This document shows positions 1-8,532 of a stretch of 64,000 nt of DNA, one piece after another. Position numbers and translations under genes: made by a program. The DNA is from JAHWKI01 sp035513575 (lineage in GTDB: Bacteria; Gemmatimonadota; Gemmatimonadetes; Longimicrobiales; RSA9), in NCBI GenBank assembly GCA_035513575.1, contig DATKBW010000015.1:1-64000 (forward strand), in the 5' to 3' direction. Below the pieces are notes generated by a model, which searched no databases, was not told the DNA's origin, and saw nothing but the letters and a program-made list of their open reading frames with translations. Each line of letters opens with the position of its first letter. Position 1 is the stretch's first letter.

Positions 1-1713
1 CTACCGTCCGAGGCGGTCCGGCAGCCCGGGGTCCGGCTCCACGAACACCGTCCGGACGCGCTCCGGCAGCACGGCCCCCGGTGGCGCCCTGCGCGGCTTC
101 CGTACGTACTTCCGGCGCGTCCAGTCCACCGGCACGGTCCCGGACGTGCGCGCGCGGCTGTTCAGCGCGGCGAGAACCGCCGCCTCCACCAGGTCCCGCT
201 GCGGCGGGTTCTGCTCCCGCTCCGTCCACCGCAGGATCACGTGCGCCCCCGCGACGTCCCGGGCATGGAGCCAGATGTCCTCCGGCGACGAGTGGCGGAA
301 CGTCAGATCGTCGTTCCCCCGCCCGCTCCGACCGACGCGGATCTCCAGCCCGCCGGAGCTCCGGAAGGCGCGGTACGGGAGCCGCTCGTCTTCTCCGGAC
401 GAAGGGCCTTCCGCCGGGCGGACCTCCTTCAACCACCGCTCCACCTCCGCCCCGTCGGCCTCCCCACGGTCCAGCGCCCGGAGCAGCGCGTCCAGGCGGT
501 TCCGCTCGGCGACCGCCGCGCGCACCCGCGCCGGCAGGCGCTCCGCCGCGCGCTGCCGCTTCCGCGCCCGGTCGTAGAGCGATTCCGCGTTCCCGGCCGG
601 TGAGAGGGTCGGGTCCAGCCGGATCCTCAGCGACCCGCCCTCGAAGTCGTCCAGCTCCGCCTGGACCGCGCCCTTCTCCACGCGGTGCAGCTGGGCCATC
701 AGCAGATCCGCCCGGCGTCGCAGCGTGGCCGCTTTCCCGGGCGCCGCCTCCACCTCCGCGTGCAGCCGCTCGGCCCGCCGCGCGGCCTCATCCCGGCGGG
801 CTTCGAGGGCGGCACGGACCTCGGGCGCCAGCCCGGCCGGCGCCTCCAGGGCCGCCACCGCCTCCATGCCCGCGAGGAGGGAGAGCACCGGGCGGTCCGC
901 CACCTCCGGGAGAGGGAGGGGGTAGAGCGTCGGGCGGTCCAGCGCGAGGATCCGGGGGTGGGCGGGCGGGCGCGAGGCGAGGCGTACGTACCGGTCGTAC
1001 GCGCCGAGGAGCGGATCACCCGGCAGCCGACCTCCCTCACCCGCGAGCTCGCCCGCCGAACCCAGGATCGCCCACGCGTTGAGGGGGCTGGTCCACGCCG
1101 CGTGTCGCAACAGCACGCTCTTCCGCTTCGCCGGCGGGACGTCCGCCAGGAGGTCCCGGAGGCGCTCCCACTCCAGCGGCTCCTCCATCCCCGCCCGGGG
1201 CTCCCGGCCGGCCGGCGGCTCGTACGCAACGCCCCGGCGCAGCGTCCGATCTCCGGCCTCCCGCGGCCAGAGCGCCGCGATGATCCGCCCGGCGGCGTCC
1301 AGCGCGGCGACGTTCCACTGGTTGGTCATGAGCTCGACGACCAACCGCGCCGCCCGGTCCGGACCGCTGGCGTCGAGGCGGATCTCGAGGATCCGCTCGT
1401 CCGGGAGCGCCGTGACGGAGCCGACGCGGGCCTTCCGCTGCGTCCGCACCCCGCGGCCGCCCCATCCTTCGGCCGCCACCGTCCCGCCGACGCCGGACCC
1501 GGGCGGCCCCTCCCCCGTGGGGGACAGGACCCTGATCCACCCGCGGGCGGGGTGGAGCTCCCAGACCAGCGTCTCGGTCTCCAGCTCCAGGACGAACCGG
1601 CGGTTCTCGCCGTCGAAGCGGATGCCCCGGGTGCGGCGTCCGGCCAGCCGCTCGTCCAGCTCGCGGGCGAGGTAGTCGACCAGCAGCGAGTCGTACCGGA
1701 TCGCGTTTGACAC
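1..1713 (-). CDS. rqcH: NFACT family protein (RqcH/Rqc2 homologue)
   Basis: A 570-residue protein with the NFACT layout: an N-terminal NFACT-N domain starting near residue 1, a central coiled-coil rich in Arg/Glu/Ala (about 270-420), and a C-terminal NFACT-R domain (about 455-560) with the recognisable blocks IRVGRSGRGNDDLTFRHSS, DIWLHARDVAGAHVIL and the basic tail segment RRKYVRKPRRAPPGA. Family members bind 50S-peptidyl-tRNA complexes from stalled ribosomes and recruit tRNA-Ala to add C-terminal Ala tails in ribosome-associated quality control; some were formerly called fibronectin-binding proteins. Length matches the family. The stop codon lies exactly at the window edge, so the gene is complete. 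It is divergent from panB. The family call is strong; activity in alanine tailing is inferred. Confidence 0.9.
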   Translation of the reverse strand: MSNAIRYDSLLVDYLARELDERLAGRRTRGIRFDGENRRFVLELETETLVWELHPARGWIRVLSPTGEGPPGSGVGGTVAAEGWGGRGVRTQRKARVGSVTALPDERILEIRLDASGPDRAARLVVELMTNQWNVAALDAAGRIIAALWPREAGDRTLRRGVAYEPPAGREPRAGMEEPLEWERLRDLLADVPPAKRKSVLLRHAAWTSPLNAWAILGSAGELAGEGGRLPGDPLLGAYDRYVRLASRPPAHPRILALDRPTLYPLPLPEVADRPVLSLLAGMEAVAALEAPAGLAPEVRAALEARRDEAARRAERLHAEVEAAPGKAATLRRRADLLMAQLHRVEKGAVQAELDDFEGGSLRIRLDPTLSPAGNAESLYDRARKRQRAAERLPARVRAAVAERNRLDALLRALDRGEADGAEVERWLKEVRPAEGPSSGEDERLPYRAFRSSGGLEIRVGRSGRGNDDLTFRHSSPEDIWLHARDVAGAHVILRWTEREQNPPQRDLVEAAVLAALNSRARTSGTVPVDWTRRKYVRKPRRAPPGAVLPERVRTVFVEPDPGLPDRLGR

Positions 1714-1735
1714 CTTCCGAACTTGCGTCTAGCTT
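1707..1735 (+). promoter_or_regulatory. putative sigma-70 promoter of panBCD
   Basis: TTGACA at 1707-1712 is a perfect -35 hexamer, followed after 17 bp by TAGCTT (1730-1735), a weak -10 with 3 of 6 matches. The predicted transcript would start near 1742, about 48 bp before panB. An imperfect inverted repeat, TCCGAACTT (1716-1724) against AACTTCGGA (1749-1757), brackets the start region and could be an operator. Position and -35 quality support the call; the -10 is poor. Confidence 0.35.
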
Positions 1736-1789
1736 CGACCCGCCGTCAAACTTCGGACGACAGCGTATTTCGGGGCGGGAGACCGGGGC

Positions 1790-2614
1790 ATGAGCACCCA
1801 GGGGTCGGGCCGCAGGCGGCCCAGCATCCGGCGCCTGCTCGAGATGAAGCAGCAGGGCGAGAAGATCGTCGCCCTCACCGCCTACGACGTCCTCTTCGCC
1901 CGCATCATCGATGAGATCGGCGTCGACGTCGTCCTCGTGGGCGACTCCCTCGGCCAGGTCGTCCTCGGCCACCCCAGCACCCTCTCCGTCACCCTCGACG
2001 ACATGATCCACCACGCCCGCGCCGTGCGGCGCGGCGTGGAGCGGTCGCTCCTCGTCGTGGACATGCCCTTCCTCAGCTTCCAGGTCTCCCCGGAGGATAC
2101 CCTCCGCAACGCCGGCCGGGTCATGGCGGAGACCGGCGCCGAGGCGGTGAAGGTCGAGGGCGGCTCGGAGCGCGTGGCCTCCCACGTCGCACGGCTGGTG
2201 GAGGCGGGGATCCCCGTCATGGGGCACGTCGGCCTTACGCCCCAGTCCGTGCACGCGCTGGGCGGGTATCGTGTGCAGGGGCGCGACGCCGGGAACGCCG
2301 AGCGGATCCGGGCCGAGGCGGCACGGCTCGTCGAGGCCGGCTGCTTCAGCCTCGTGCTCGAGCTCCTCCCCGCCTCCCTCGCCGCCGACATCACGCGCGC
2401 CTCGCCCGTCCCCACCATCGGGATCGGCGCCGGTGCGGACTGCGACGGCCAGGTCCTCGTGCTCTATGACGCCCTCGGCCTCAACGACGCGTTCACCCCC
2501 CGCTTCCTGCGCCGCTTCGCCGACCTGGCCGGGGAGACCAGGAAAGGCGTCGCCGACTACGTGACCTCCGTCCGCCGGGGCGAGTACCCCGGGCCCGAGC
2601 ACACCCACGAGTGA
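1790..2614 (+). CDS. panB: 3-methyl-2-oxobutanoate hydroxymethyltransferase
   Basis: Ketopantoate hydroxymethyltransferase, the first committed step of pantothenate synthesis: it transfers a hydroxymethyl group from 5,10-methylene-tetrahydrofolate to 2-oxoisovalerate. The 274-residue length is typical. Visible family blocks are the N-terminal KIVALTAYD, VVLVGDSLGQVVLG (metal and substrate site), GHVGLTPQSVHALGG and PTIGIGAGADCDGQVLV. It is a (beta/alpha)8 cytoplasmic decamer in characterised relatives. It opens the pan operon; its stop overlaps the GTG start of panC by four bases (GTGA), indicating translational coupling. The ATG at 1790 follows GGGAGACCGG and gives the standard N-terminus. 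Confidence 0.97.
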   Translation: MSTQGSGRRRPSIRRLLEMKQQGEKIVALTAYDVLFARIIDEIGVDVVLVGDSLGQVVLGHPSTLSVTLDDMIHHARAVRRGVERSLLVVDMPFLSFQVSPEDTLRNAGRVMAETGAEAVKVEGGSERVASHVARLVEAGIPVMGHVGLTPQSVHALGGYRVQGRDAGNAERIRAEAARLVEAGCFSLVLELLPASLAADITRASPVPTIGIGAGADCDGQVLVLYDALGLNDAFTPRFLRRFADLAGETRKGVADYVTSVRRGEYPGPEHTHE

Positions 2615-3456
2615 AGACGGTCCGGACCGTCGAGGAGCTCCGCCGCGGTGTCGCGGCCGCGCGGGGGCAGGGAGCGATCATCGGCTTCGTCCCCACCATG
2701 GGCTCCCTCCACGAGGGCCACCTCGCCCTGGTGGACGAGGCGAGACGACACGCCGGCCTCGTCGTCCTGTCCATTTTCGTGAATCCCCTCCAGTTCGGCC
2801 CCGGCGAGGACTTCGAGGCCTATCCCCGGGACGAGGCCCGGGACGCGGAGCTTGCCGGCGCCCGGGGGGTAGACCTCCTGTACGCGCCCACGGTCGAGGA
2901 GGTCTACCCGAAGGGGGACCTCGCCGTGGGAGTGGTGCCGAAAAGGCTCGTGGACCGCCTCTGCGGCCTGAGCCGGCCGGGGCACTTCGAGGGGGTGCTG
3001 ACGGTGGTCGCGAAGCTGTTCGGGATGGTGCAGCCGGACGTGGCCGTCTTCGGCCAGAAGGACTGGCAGCAGGCCACGCTGATCCGGCGCATGGCGACGG
3101 ACCTGGACATGGGGGTGGAAGTGGTCGTGGCGCCCATCGTGCGAGAGGAGGATGGGCTGGCACTCAGCTCGCGGAATACGTACCTGTCCGCGCCCCAGCG
3201 GGAGCGGGCGCTGAGCCTCTCCCGCGGCCTGTTCGCCGCCCGCGACGCCTTCGCCGAGGGCGTTACGGACGCCGAACGGCTCAAGGCGCGGGTGCGCGGT
3301 ACCATGCGCGAGGCGGACGTGGAGCCGGAGTACATCGAGCTGGTGGACCCGGAGACCCTCGACCCGCTGGGCGAGGCGGGGCCCGGCGCGGTGCTGGCCA
3401 TCGCGGCCCGGGTGGGGGACACCCGGCTCATCGACAATCTGATTCTGGGACACTGA
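2611..3456 (+). CDS. panC: pantothenate synthetase
   Basis: Pantoate-beta-alanine ligase, joining pantoate and beta-alanine with ATP through a pantoyl-adenylate. The 281-residue protein carries the nucleotidyl-transferase HIGH-like motif in PTMGSLHEGHLAL near residue 30, the SIFVNPLQFGPGEDF pantoate-binding block, FGQKDWQQ, and DGLALSSRNTYLS, the KMSKS-like region. It starts with GTG inside the panB stop (GTGA overlap). The 15-base gap to panD contains the panD Shine-Dalgarno. All three genes of the pantoate branch plus the beta-alanine source lie together here, so the operon is self-sufficient from oxoisovalerate and aspartate. Confidence 0.97.
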   Translation: MKTVRTVEELRRGVAAARGQGAIIGFVPTMGSLHEGHLALVDEARRHAGLVVLSIFVNPLQFGPGEDFEAYPRDEARDAELAGARGVDLLYAPTVEEVYPKGDLAVGVVPKRLVDRLCGLSRPGHFEGVLTVVAKLFGMVQPDVAVFGQKDWQQATLIRRMATDLDMGVEVVVAPIVREEDGLALSSRNTYLSAPQRERALSLSRGLFAARDAFAEGVTDAERLKARVRGTMREADVEPEYIELVDPETLDPLGEAGPGAVLAIAARVGDTRLIDNLILGH

Positions 3457-3471
3457 CGGATAGAGGCGGCC

Positions 3472-3867
3472 ATGCGACGTACCCTGTGCAAGTCCAAGAT
3501 CCACCGCGCCACGGTCACCGACGCGAACCTGGCCTACGAGGGGAGCATCACCCTCGACCCGGTGCTGATGGCCGCCGCGGATCTGCTCCCCTTCGAGCAG
3601 GTCCACGTGGTCGACATCGACAACGGCGCCCGCTTCGAGACCTATGTCATCGAGGGCGAGGCGGACTCCGGCGACGTGGTCCTGAACGGCGCCGCGGCCC
3701 GCCTGGTCCAGCCCGGCGACAAGATCATCATCATGAGCTACGCCTCCTACGAGCAGGTGGAGCTGGACGGCTTCGAGCCGAAGGTCGTCTTCGTCGACGG
3801 GGAGAACCGCATCCGCGCCGCGCCCGCCCCGGGCCGGCCGGGGAAGCTGCGGATCGAGCCGGCGTAG
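3472..3867 (+). CDS. panD: aspartate 1-decarboxylase proenzyme
   Basis: Pyruvoyl-dependent decarboxylase making beta-alanine from aspartate for PanC. The proenzyme self-cleaves at Gly24-Ser25, visible here in YEGSIT with G24 and S25 at exactly the canonical positions; Ser25 becomes the pyruvoyl group. Substrate-site residues K9 and Y58-equivalent regions (KSKIHRATVT; FETYVIEGEADSG) are conserved. Length is 131 residues, normal for the family. It is the third gene of the pan operon, with AGAGG upstream of the ATG as ribosome binding site. Regulation by PanZ-type factors cannot be judged from this window. Confidence 0.96.
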   Translation: MRRTLCKSKIHRATVTDANLAYEGSITLDPVLMAAADLLPFEQVHVVDIDNGARFETYVIEGEADSGDVVLNGAAARLVQPGDKIIIMSYASYEQVELDGFEPKVVFVDGENRIRAAPAPGRPGKLRIEPA

Positions 3868-3968
3868 ACGCCTTCGGGCGCGTTGCCGGGCGCGGTCGGG
3901 GACGGGCTCCCCCTTCGTTCGACCCGTTCACGCCTTTCCCCACCCGGAACCCCCCCTAAGATCATCCC

Positions 3969-4544
3969 ATGCACCCCCTTCTGAATGCCGCTGCCGAAGG
4001 CGAGCTCCCCGGGTGGGCCCGGGCGGGGGAGCGCCGGCGCGCGCACGTGGGCCGGGTCTCGGAGCTGATGGGGCGTTGGGCGGACGAGCTGGGGCTGGGG
4101 TCGCACGAGCGTGCGCGCTGGCGTGCGGCGGGGCTGCTCCACGACGCGTTCCGGGACGCGGACCCGGAGCTGCTGCGGATGGGGGTGTCGGAGGACATGG
4201 CGGGGCTGCCGGCGAAGCTGTTGCACGGGCCGGCGGCGGCGGAGCGGCTGCGGCGGGACGGTGTGGATGACGACCTGTTCCTGCGGGCGATCGCCTACCA
4301 CACGCTGGGGCATCCGGCATTCGACCGGCTCGGGCGGGCGCTGTACCTCGCGGACTACCTGGACCCCGGCCGGGAGGACATGCCGGCAGGGACGGACGCG
4401 CTGCGGGCCCGCTGCCCGGCGGAGATGGACCATGTGATCCGGGATGTCGCGTCGGTTCGGATCGCGCGGCTCCTGGAGTCGAAAAAGCCGCTCCGCGCCG
4501 AGACGGTGGCGTTCTGGAACGCGGTGGTCGGAAATGGCCCGTAG
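3969..4544 (+). CDS. yqeK: YqeK-like HD-domain hydrolase
   Basis: A 191-residue HD-superfamily protein. Metal-ligand pattern in order: RRAHVGRV (His near 26), LLHDAFRD (HD dyad near residue 58), LLHGPAAAERL, AIAYHTLG and a late Asp in LYLADYLDPGR. This arrangement is typical of YqeK, a symmetrical Ap4A hydrolase usually encoded beside nadD and the rsfS ribosome-silencing factor. Here it is instead followed, with an 11-base overlap, by a LytR_C-domain gene, a common pairing in related genomes. The product is probably cytoplasmic. The HD fold is secure; Ap4A as substrate is by family analogy. Confidence 0.82.
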   Translation: MHPLLNAAAEGELPGWARAGERRRAHVGRVSELMGRWADELGLGSHERARWRAAGLLHDAFRDADPELLRMGVSEDMAGLPAKLLHGPAAAERLRRDGVDDDLFLRAIAYHTLGHPAFDRLGRALYLADYLDPGREDMPAGTDALRARCPAEMDHVIRDVASVRIARLLESKKPLRAETVAFWNAVVGNGP

Positions 4545-5016
4545 CGGAGCCGGGACCCGGCGCGGGGCGCGGGTCGTCCTGTTCGTCACGCTGGGGATGG
4601 TGGCGGCGTTCGCCGTTTCGCTCGTGGCGCGCATCTTGGGCGACGGCAGCGGCGCCGCGGCGGGTGCCGCCGCGCTGGGCGATCCCGCGCAGGTGCGTGT
4701 GGAAGTCCTGAATCGCGCCGGGACCGCGGGACTGGCCCGTGATGCCACGCACCGGCTGCGTGGCGACGGCTTCGACGTGGTGTATTTCGGCAACGCCCCG
4801 GCGTTCGACCGGGGCCGCTCGGTCGTCCTGGACCGCGTGCGGGACCCCCTCCTCGCCCGTGCGGTGGCGGCGTCGCTGGGGATCGACAGCGTGGCGACCG
4901 CCCCGGACTCCACCCTGCTCCTCGACGTGACGGTGATGCTCGGCGACGACTGGCCGCCGAGGCCGCTGCAGCGGAAGGGGCTCGTGGAGCGGTTGCGCGG
5001 CGTGCTCGAGGAGTAG
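4534..5016 (+). CDS. LytR C-terminal domain membrane protein
   Basis: A 160-residue protein with one N-terminal membrane segment (about 15-32, VVLFVTLGMVAAFAVSLVA) and an extracytoplasmic LytR_C domain starting at VRVEVLNRAGTAGLA (about residue 52). LytR_C domains occur at the C-terminus of LytR-CpsA-Psr wall-polymer ligases and as stand-alone anchored proteins; their role is not established. The catalytic LCP domain is absent, so it is not itself a ligase. The ATG at 4534 lies inside the end of the yqeK-like gene (11-base overlap), so the two are co-translated. The upstream in-frame ATG at 4444 would only add out-of-family residues. Confidence 0.72.
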   Translation: MARSGAGTRRGARVVLFVTLGMVAAFAVSLVARILGDGSGAAAGAAALGDPAQVRVEVLNRAGTAGLARDATHRLRGDGFDVVYFGNAPAFDRGRSVVLDRVRDPLLARAVAASLGIDSVATAPDSTLLLDVTVMLGDDWPPRPLQRKGLVERLRGVLEE

Positions 5017-5132
5017 TCCGGCGCGCCACTTTCCGCGCCCCGGCCCCGAAGCACTGGCGCACCGCACTCCCCCGCGCACACATTTTCCTCCCGATCTGCT
5101 GTTCTCCCGAATCTCCCATCCGTGAGGTGGAG

Positions 5133-5696
5133 ATGGTGACGGTGCTTTCGCTCTGGCTGCCGATTCTGGTCTCTGCGGTGCTGGTGTTCGCCGCGAGCTC
5201 GGTCATCCACATGTTCCTCGGCTATCACGCCAACGATTATGTGGCGGTGCCGGGAGAGGAGGTCGTCGGCGCGTCGATCCGCGCCGCCAACGTGCCGCCG
5301 GGCAACTACATGATGCCCTACGCCGGAAGCATGAAGGTGATGAACACGCCGGAGTTCAAGGAGCGCATGGCGCGGGGGCCCGTCGCCATGATCACTGTGC
5401 TCCCCTCAGGGCAGACGGGGATGGGGAAGCAGCTCGCTTCCTGGTTCGTCTTCACCATTGCGGTGAGCGTCGTGGCCGCGTACGTCGCCGGCCGCGCCCT
5501 GACCCCCGAGGCCGAGTACCTGGAGGTGTTCCGCTTCGCCGGTACCGCCGCGTTCGCGGCCTACGCGCTGGGGACCTGGTCCGAATCGATCTGGTACGGC
5601 CGCAAGTGGACCACGACCCTGAAGAACTCCGCCGACGGCGTGGTCTACGCGCTGATCACGGCCGGCGTCTTCGGCTGGATGTGGCCCGGCACCTGA
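5133..5696 (+). CDS. conserved membrane protein of unknown function
   Basis: A 187-residue protein I cannot name. It has an N-terminal hydrophobic helix (about 3-24), a soluble stretch with the invariant-looking segment NVPPGNYMMPYAG, then two or three further helices (about 105-125, 135-152, 168-185). It ends in a Trp/Gly-rich tail. GAGG at 5124-5127, five bases before the ATG at 5133, supports this start over an in-frame GTG at 5127, which would overlap the Shine-Dalgarno itself. It stands alone between the LytR_C gene and a convergent gene. No catalytic motif is evident. Confidence 0.7.
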   Translation: MVTVLSLWLPILVSAVLVFAASSVIHMFLGYHANDYVAVPGEEVVGASIRAANVPPGNYMMPYAGSMKVMNTPEFKERMARGPVAMITVLPSGQTGMGKQLASWFVFTIAVSVVAAYVAGRALTPEAEYLEVFRFAGTAAFAAYALGTWSESIWYGRKWTTTLKNSADGVVYALITAGVFGWMWPGT

Positions 5697-5720
5697 TCGG
5701 CGGGTAGCCGCCGGCCGACC

Positions 5721-5737
5721 CCGCGGGTCTCCCGCGG
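5721..5737. terminator. GC hairpin between convergent genes
   Basis: CCGCGGG (5721-5727), loop TCT, CCCGCGG (5731-5737) form a perfect seven-base stem in the 48-base gap between convergent genes, so it could end transcripts from both sides. On the plus strand it is followed by a pyrimidine run. Confidence 0.45.
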
Positions 5738-5744
5738 CCCCTCT

Positions 5745-7580
5745 TCACTCGTCGGCGGCCAGCCCCCGGATCGTCTCCACCAGCGCCTCCACCCGCCTCG
5801 CCTCCGCCGCCGATGCGCCGCTGCGCAGGGCCTCCGCCTCGCCGGCCAGCCGGGTCAGCGCGGCGCTGCGCGAGGACCCGGACGCGGCGAGCGCGCGATC
5901 CAGCTCGGCGGCGATGTCGTCGAGGCGATCCGCCGGGATCCGGCTGTCGCGCCGGAGCTGGTCCAGGTACGCCCGGGCCACGGCGGGGTGTGCGGGCCAG
6001 GTGAGCCGGGGCTGCGTCTGCGGATTGAACGTATCGAGCCGGACCAGGTCGGCGGCCTCGAGCTCGTTCGCCGAGAGGTGCTCGCTGGGCGTGAGCCGCA
6101 GCACGTCCAGGCCGCGGCCGATCTCGGACCCGTAGATCCGGCCGTTGTACCAGTAGGCGGACCAGACGCCGCCCAGGAGGAGCTCTTCGGCGAGAGGCCC
6201 GCGGTCGAAGTACGCGATCTCATGGGGTCGGGCCGGGTCGGTGAAGTCGAAGACCGAGATCCCACCCTGGTACCAGGCCTGGACCATGATGTCGCGCCCG
6301 GGGACCGGGACGAGCGAGCCGTTGTGGGCCACGCAGTTCTCCGCCGCCGTCTGCGGCGCGGGGAGCTTGTAGTAGCTCCGGTGGCGCAGCTGGCGACCCC
6401 GGAGCTCGAAGATCGCGTTCGCGCCCCACGACCGCCGGTCTCTGGACTGGCACCGGGCGGCCATCCCGCCCCCCCACTCGTCCGTGAAGATCACCTTGGT
6501 GGCGTCGTTGTTGAACGTCGCCGAGTGCCAGTACGCGAAGTTCGGGTCGAACACCTCCTCGACCCGGACCGGGTAGGCGGGGTCGGAGATGTCCAGCAGG
6601 ATGCCGTTGCCGGAGCACGCACCCGCGGCCAGCCCGACCGCGGGATACGCGGTGATGTCGTGGCACTGGTCGGTGCGGGCCGTGGTCTGGGCGCCCTCGG
6701 TCTCGGCTCCTCCCGGCCACAGCCCGGCCACCTCCCCGCCCACGGCGAAGATCCGCGGCATGTTGACGATGCGGGCGTCCTGCGGCGCCGCCAGCGGCAC
6801 TTCGATCACCTCGATCCGGAAGAGCGAGGAGGTCGTGTCCTCCGTGGGCTCGAGGGCCGTGCACCCCTCGAGCTCCGCGTCCGGCCGTACGTCGGCGGTA
6901 CCCGAGACGTAGATGTACACGTGCGAGGCATCGCTGCGGTCGGGCACCAGCGTATGCGTGTGCGACCCCCGGCACGTCTGCACCCCGCCCACCTGCCGCG
7001 GCCTCCCGATGTCGCTGATGTCGAAGATCCGCACACCACGGAACCGCGCCGGGTCCGCCCCCGGCTGGAACTGCCCCCCGGTCCCGCAGTCCACGCGGCC
7101 GTTCGGCATCTCCACGGACATGAACAGCAGGTCCCCGTGCACGGACAGGTCACCCTGGCCGCCCGGACACACCACGGAGGTGCGCAGCCGCGGCGCCGAG
7201 GGGTCCGCGATGTCCCAGATCTGGAAGCCGTGGAAGCTGCCCATGAACAGCAGCGTGCCGCGGTACGCCATGTCCGAGTTCGCCAGCAGGATGTTCCCCA
7301 GGTCGGCCTCATCGAAGAACCCTTCGGGCCGCGGCTGGGTCGCCACCAGCTCCATGTTCATGGTGGCAATCTCGGCGTCGAGCCACCCCGCGCCCAGCCC
7401 CACCCGCGTGTCCGCCGCGTTCCGGGCCCGCTCCTCGGCGCTCAGGCCCGGGTCGCCCGCGGCCCGGGCCCCGCCGCACGCGGTGGCCGCCAGCACGCCG
7501 GCGATGGTCACGAATCGGGCGACGCGGACGCCGGTCTCGCGGGGACGTGGAGGTGGTTCGTGGGTCATGGTCGGCCTCAT
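5745..7580 (-). CDS. exported LVIVD-repeat beta-propeller protein
   Basis: A 611-residue exported protein with an N-terminal hydrophobic segment ending in a Cys (VLAATACGGARA, Cys near 35), so probably a lipoprotein. It contains LVIVD-type beta-propeller repeats, for example GFQIWDIADPSAPRLRT, GVRIFDISDIGRPRQVG and ISVFDFTDPARPHEIAYF. Propellers of this family are extracellular and of unknown function. A helical Ala/Arg-rich tail (about 530-611) follows the propeller. The ATG at 7580 forms an ATGA overlap with the stop of the DUF305 gene, so the two are coupled; an internal Met at 7568 is an alternative start. Partnership with DUF305 suggests a shared extracytoplasmic process. Confidence 0.8.
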   Translation of the reverse strand: MRPTMTHEPPPRPRETGVRVARFVTIAGVLAATACGGARAAGDPGLSAEERARNAADTRVGLGAGWLDAEIATMNMELVATQPRPEGFFDEADLGNILLANSDMAYRGTLLFMGSFHGFQIWDIADPSAPRLRTSVVCPGGQGDLSVHGDLLFMSVEMPNGRVDCGTGGQFQPGADPARFRGVRIFDISDIGRPRQVGGVQTCRGSHTHTLVPDRSDASHVYIYVSGTADVRPDAELEGCTALEPTEDTTSSLFRIEVIEVPLAAPQDARIVNMPRIFAVGGEVAGLWPGGAETEGAQTTARTDQCHDITAYPAVGLAAGACSGNGILLDISDPAYPVRVEEVFDPNFAYWHSATFNNDATKVIFTDEWGGGMAARCQSRDRRSWGANAIFELRGRQLRHRSYYKLPAPQTAAENCVAHNGSLVPVPGRDIMVQAWYQGGISVFDFTDPARPHEIAYFDRGPLAEELLLGGVWSAYWYNGRIYGSEIGRGLDVLRLTPSEHLSANELEAADLVRLDTFNPQTQPRLTWPAHPAVARAYLDQLRRDSRIPADRLDDIAAELDRALAASGSSRSAALTRLAGEAEALRSGASAAEARRVEALVETIRGLAADE

Positions 7581-8239
7581 GGCTGTGGTGCGTCCAGGAT
7601 GCGGCGCATGCGCGCGATCTCCGCGCGCTGGTCCGCATCGATGTGCGACAGTAGCTGGAAGAGCTCCGGCTCCTGGCCGGCGCCCTCGCTGGCGAGCAGC
7701 TCCCGGGTCATGGTGAGCGCGCCCTCGTGATGCCGGATCATCAGCGTCAGGAACAGCCGATCGAACGCCGCGCCGCGCGCGGCTTCCAGACGCGCAAGCT
7801 CCTCCGGCGTGGCCATGCCGTGCGCTCCGCCGGGATCGCCAGCGGCCGCCGCGGCCATGACGTGCCCGGCGTGCTGCTCCCACCCGGTCGCCGGAGCCGG
7901 CTCGCCGCGGGACTCCAGCCAGCGCCGCATCTGCGCGATCTCGGTGCGCTGCGATGCGTCGATCCGTTCCGCCAGCAGCCGGATGTCCTCGCGCGCGGCC
8001 CGGTCCGGCGCCAGCGCCGTCATGGCCAGGGCCTGCGCGTGGTGCGGGATCATGGCCCGGAGAAATCCCACATCCGCGGCCGTATAGGGGTGTTCCGCCC
8101 GCCCGGGGCGGGCGGCCTCCACCTCCCGGGACGCCTCGCCGGGGGCTCCGGGCTGCACGGTCCGGGGTCCCGGTTCGCTGGCGCCCGCGGCGCACGCCGG
8201 CGCCGTCGAGATCGTCACGGCGAGAAGGATCCGCTTCAT
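7577..8239 (-). CDS. exported DUF305 protein (tandem ferritin-like)
   Basis: A 220-residue exported protein with two copies of the DUF305 signature: FLRAMIPHHAQALAMT (about residue 60) and FLTLMIRHHEGALTMT (about residue 150), each with the adjacent His pair, and each followed by an S/D-Q-R-x-E-I-x-x-M-R-R helix. DUF305 proteins are helical bundles often found with copper or other metal-handling genes; their biochemical role is unproven. The signal sequence ends near APACAAG and could be a lipobox (Cys near 15). The ATG at 8239 gives a compact signal peptide. Its stop overlaps the start of the LVIVD-repeat gene by four bases. Confidence 0.85.
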   Translation of the reverse strand: MKRILLAVTISTAPACAAGASEPGPRTVQPGAPGEASREVEAARPGRAEHPYTAADVGFLRAMIPHHAQALAMTALAPDRAAREDIRLLAERIDASQRTEIAQMRRWLESRGEPAPATGWEQHAGHVMAAAAAGDPGGAHGMATPEELARLEAARGAAFDRLFLTLMIRHHEGALTMTRELLASEGAGQEPELFQLLSHIDADQRAEIARMRRILDAPQP

Positions 8240-8532
8240 CCGCTGGTGCGCTTTCCGGGGGCAGTGGTGACCGGGAGGTCCGCACCGCACACTAGGTGCC
8301 CGCGACCCCGCGAGGCAACCCGGGGCCGCCCGTGCGGCGCTGGGCGGCGGCACTCGGTCCTTCCGCTCGCCGACGACGCCGGGCCTCGGGATTGCGCTCG
8401 CGCCGATCCCCGGCGGCAGATTTTCCTGGACCCGGCCGGGTGGGGCAGCCCATCTTTGGGAGGCTTCATGGCGCTCTCCCCCGCTGCCGCGACACCGCCG
8501 CTCCCACGAGGAACCCCCTTCACGGAGGCACC

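Noticed and set aside
5745..8285. A single 846-codon frame joining the LVIVD gene with upstream sequence
   Set aside because: The DUF305 gene occupies the upstream part in another frame with its own signal peptide, and the ATGA overlap at 7577-7580 marks the true junction.
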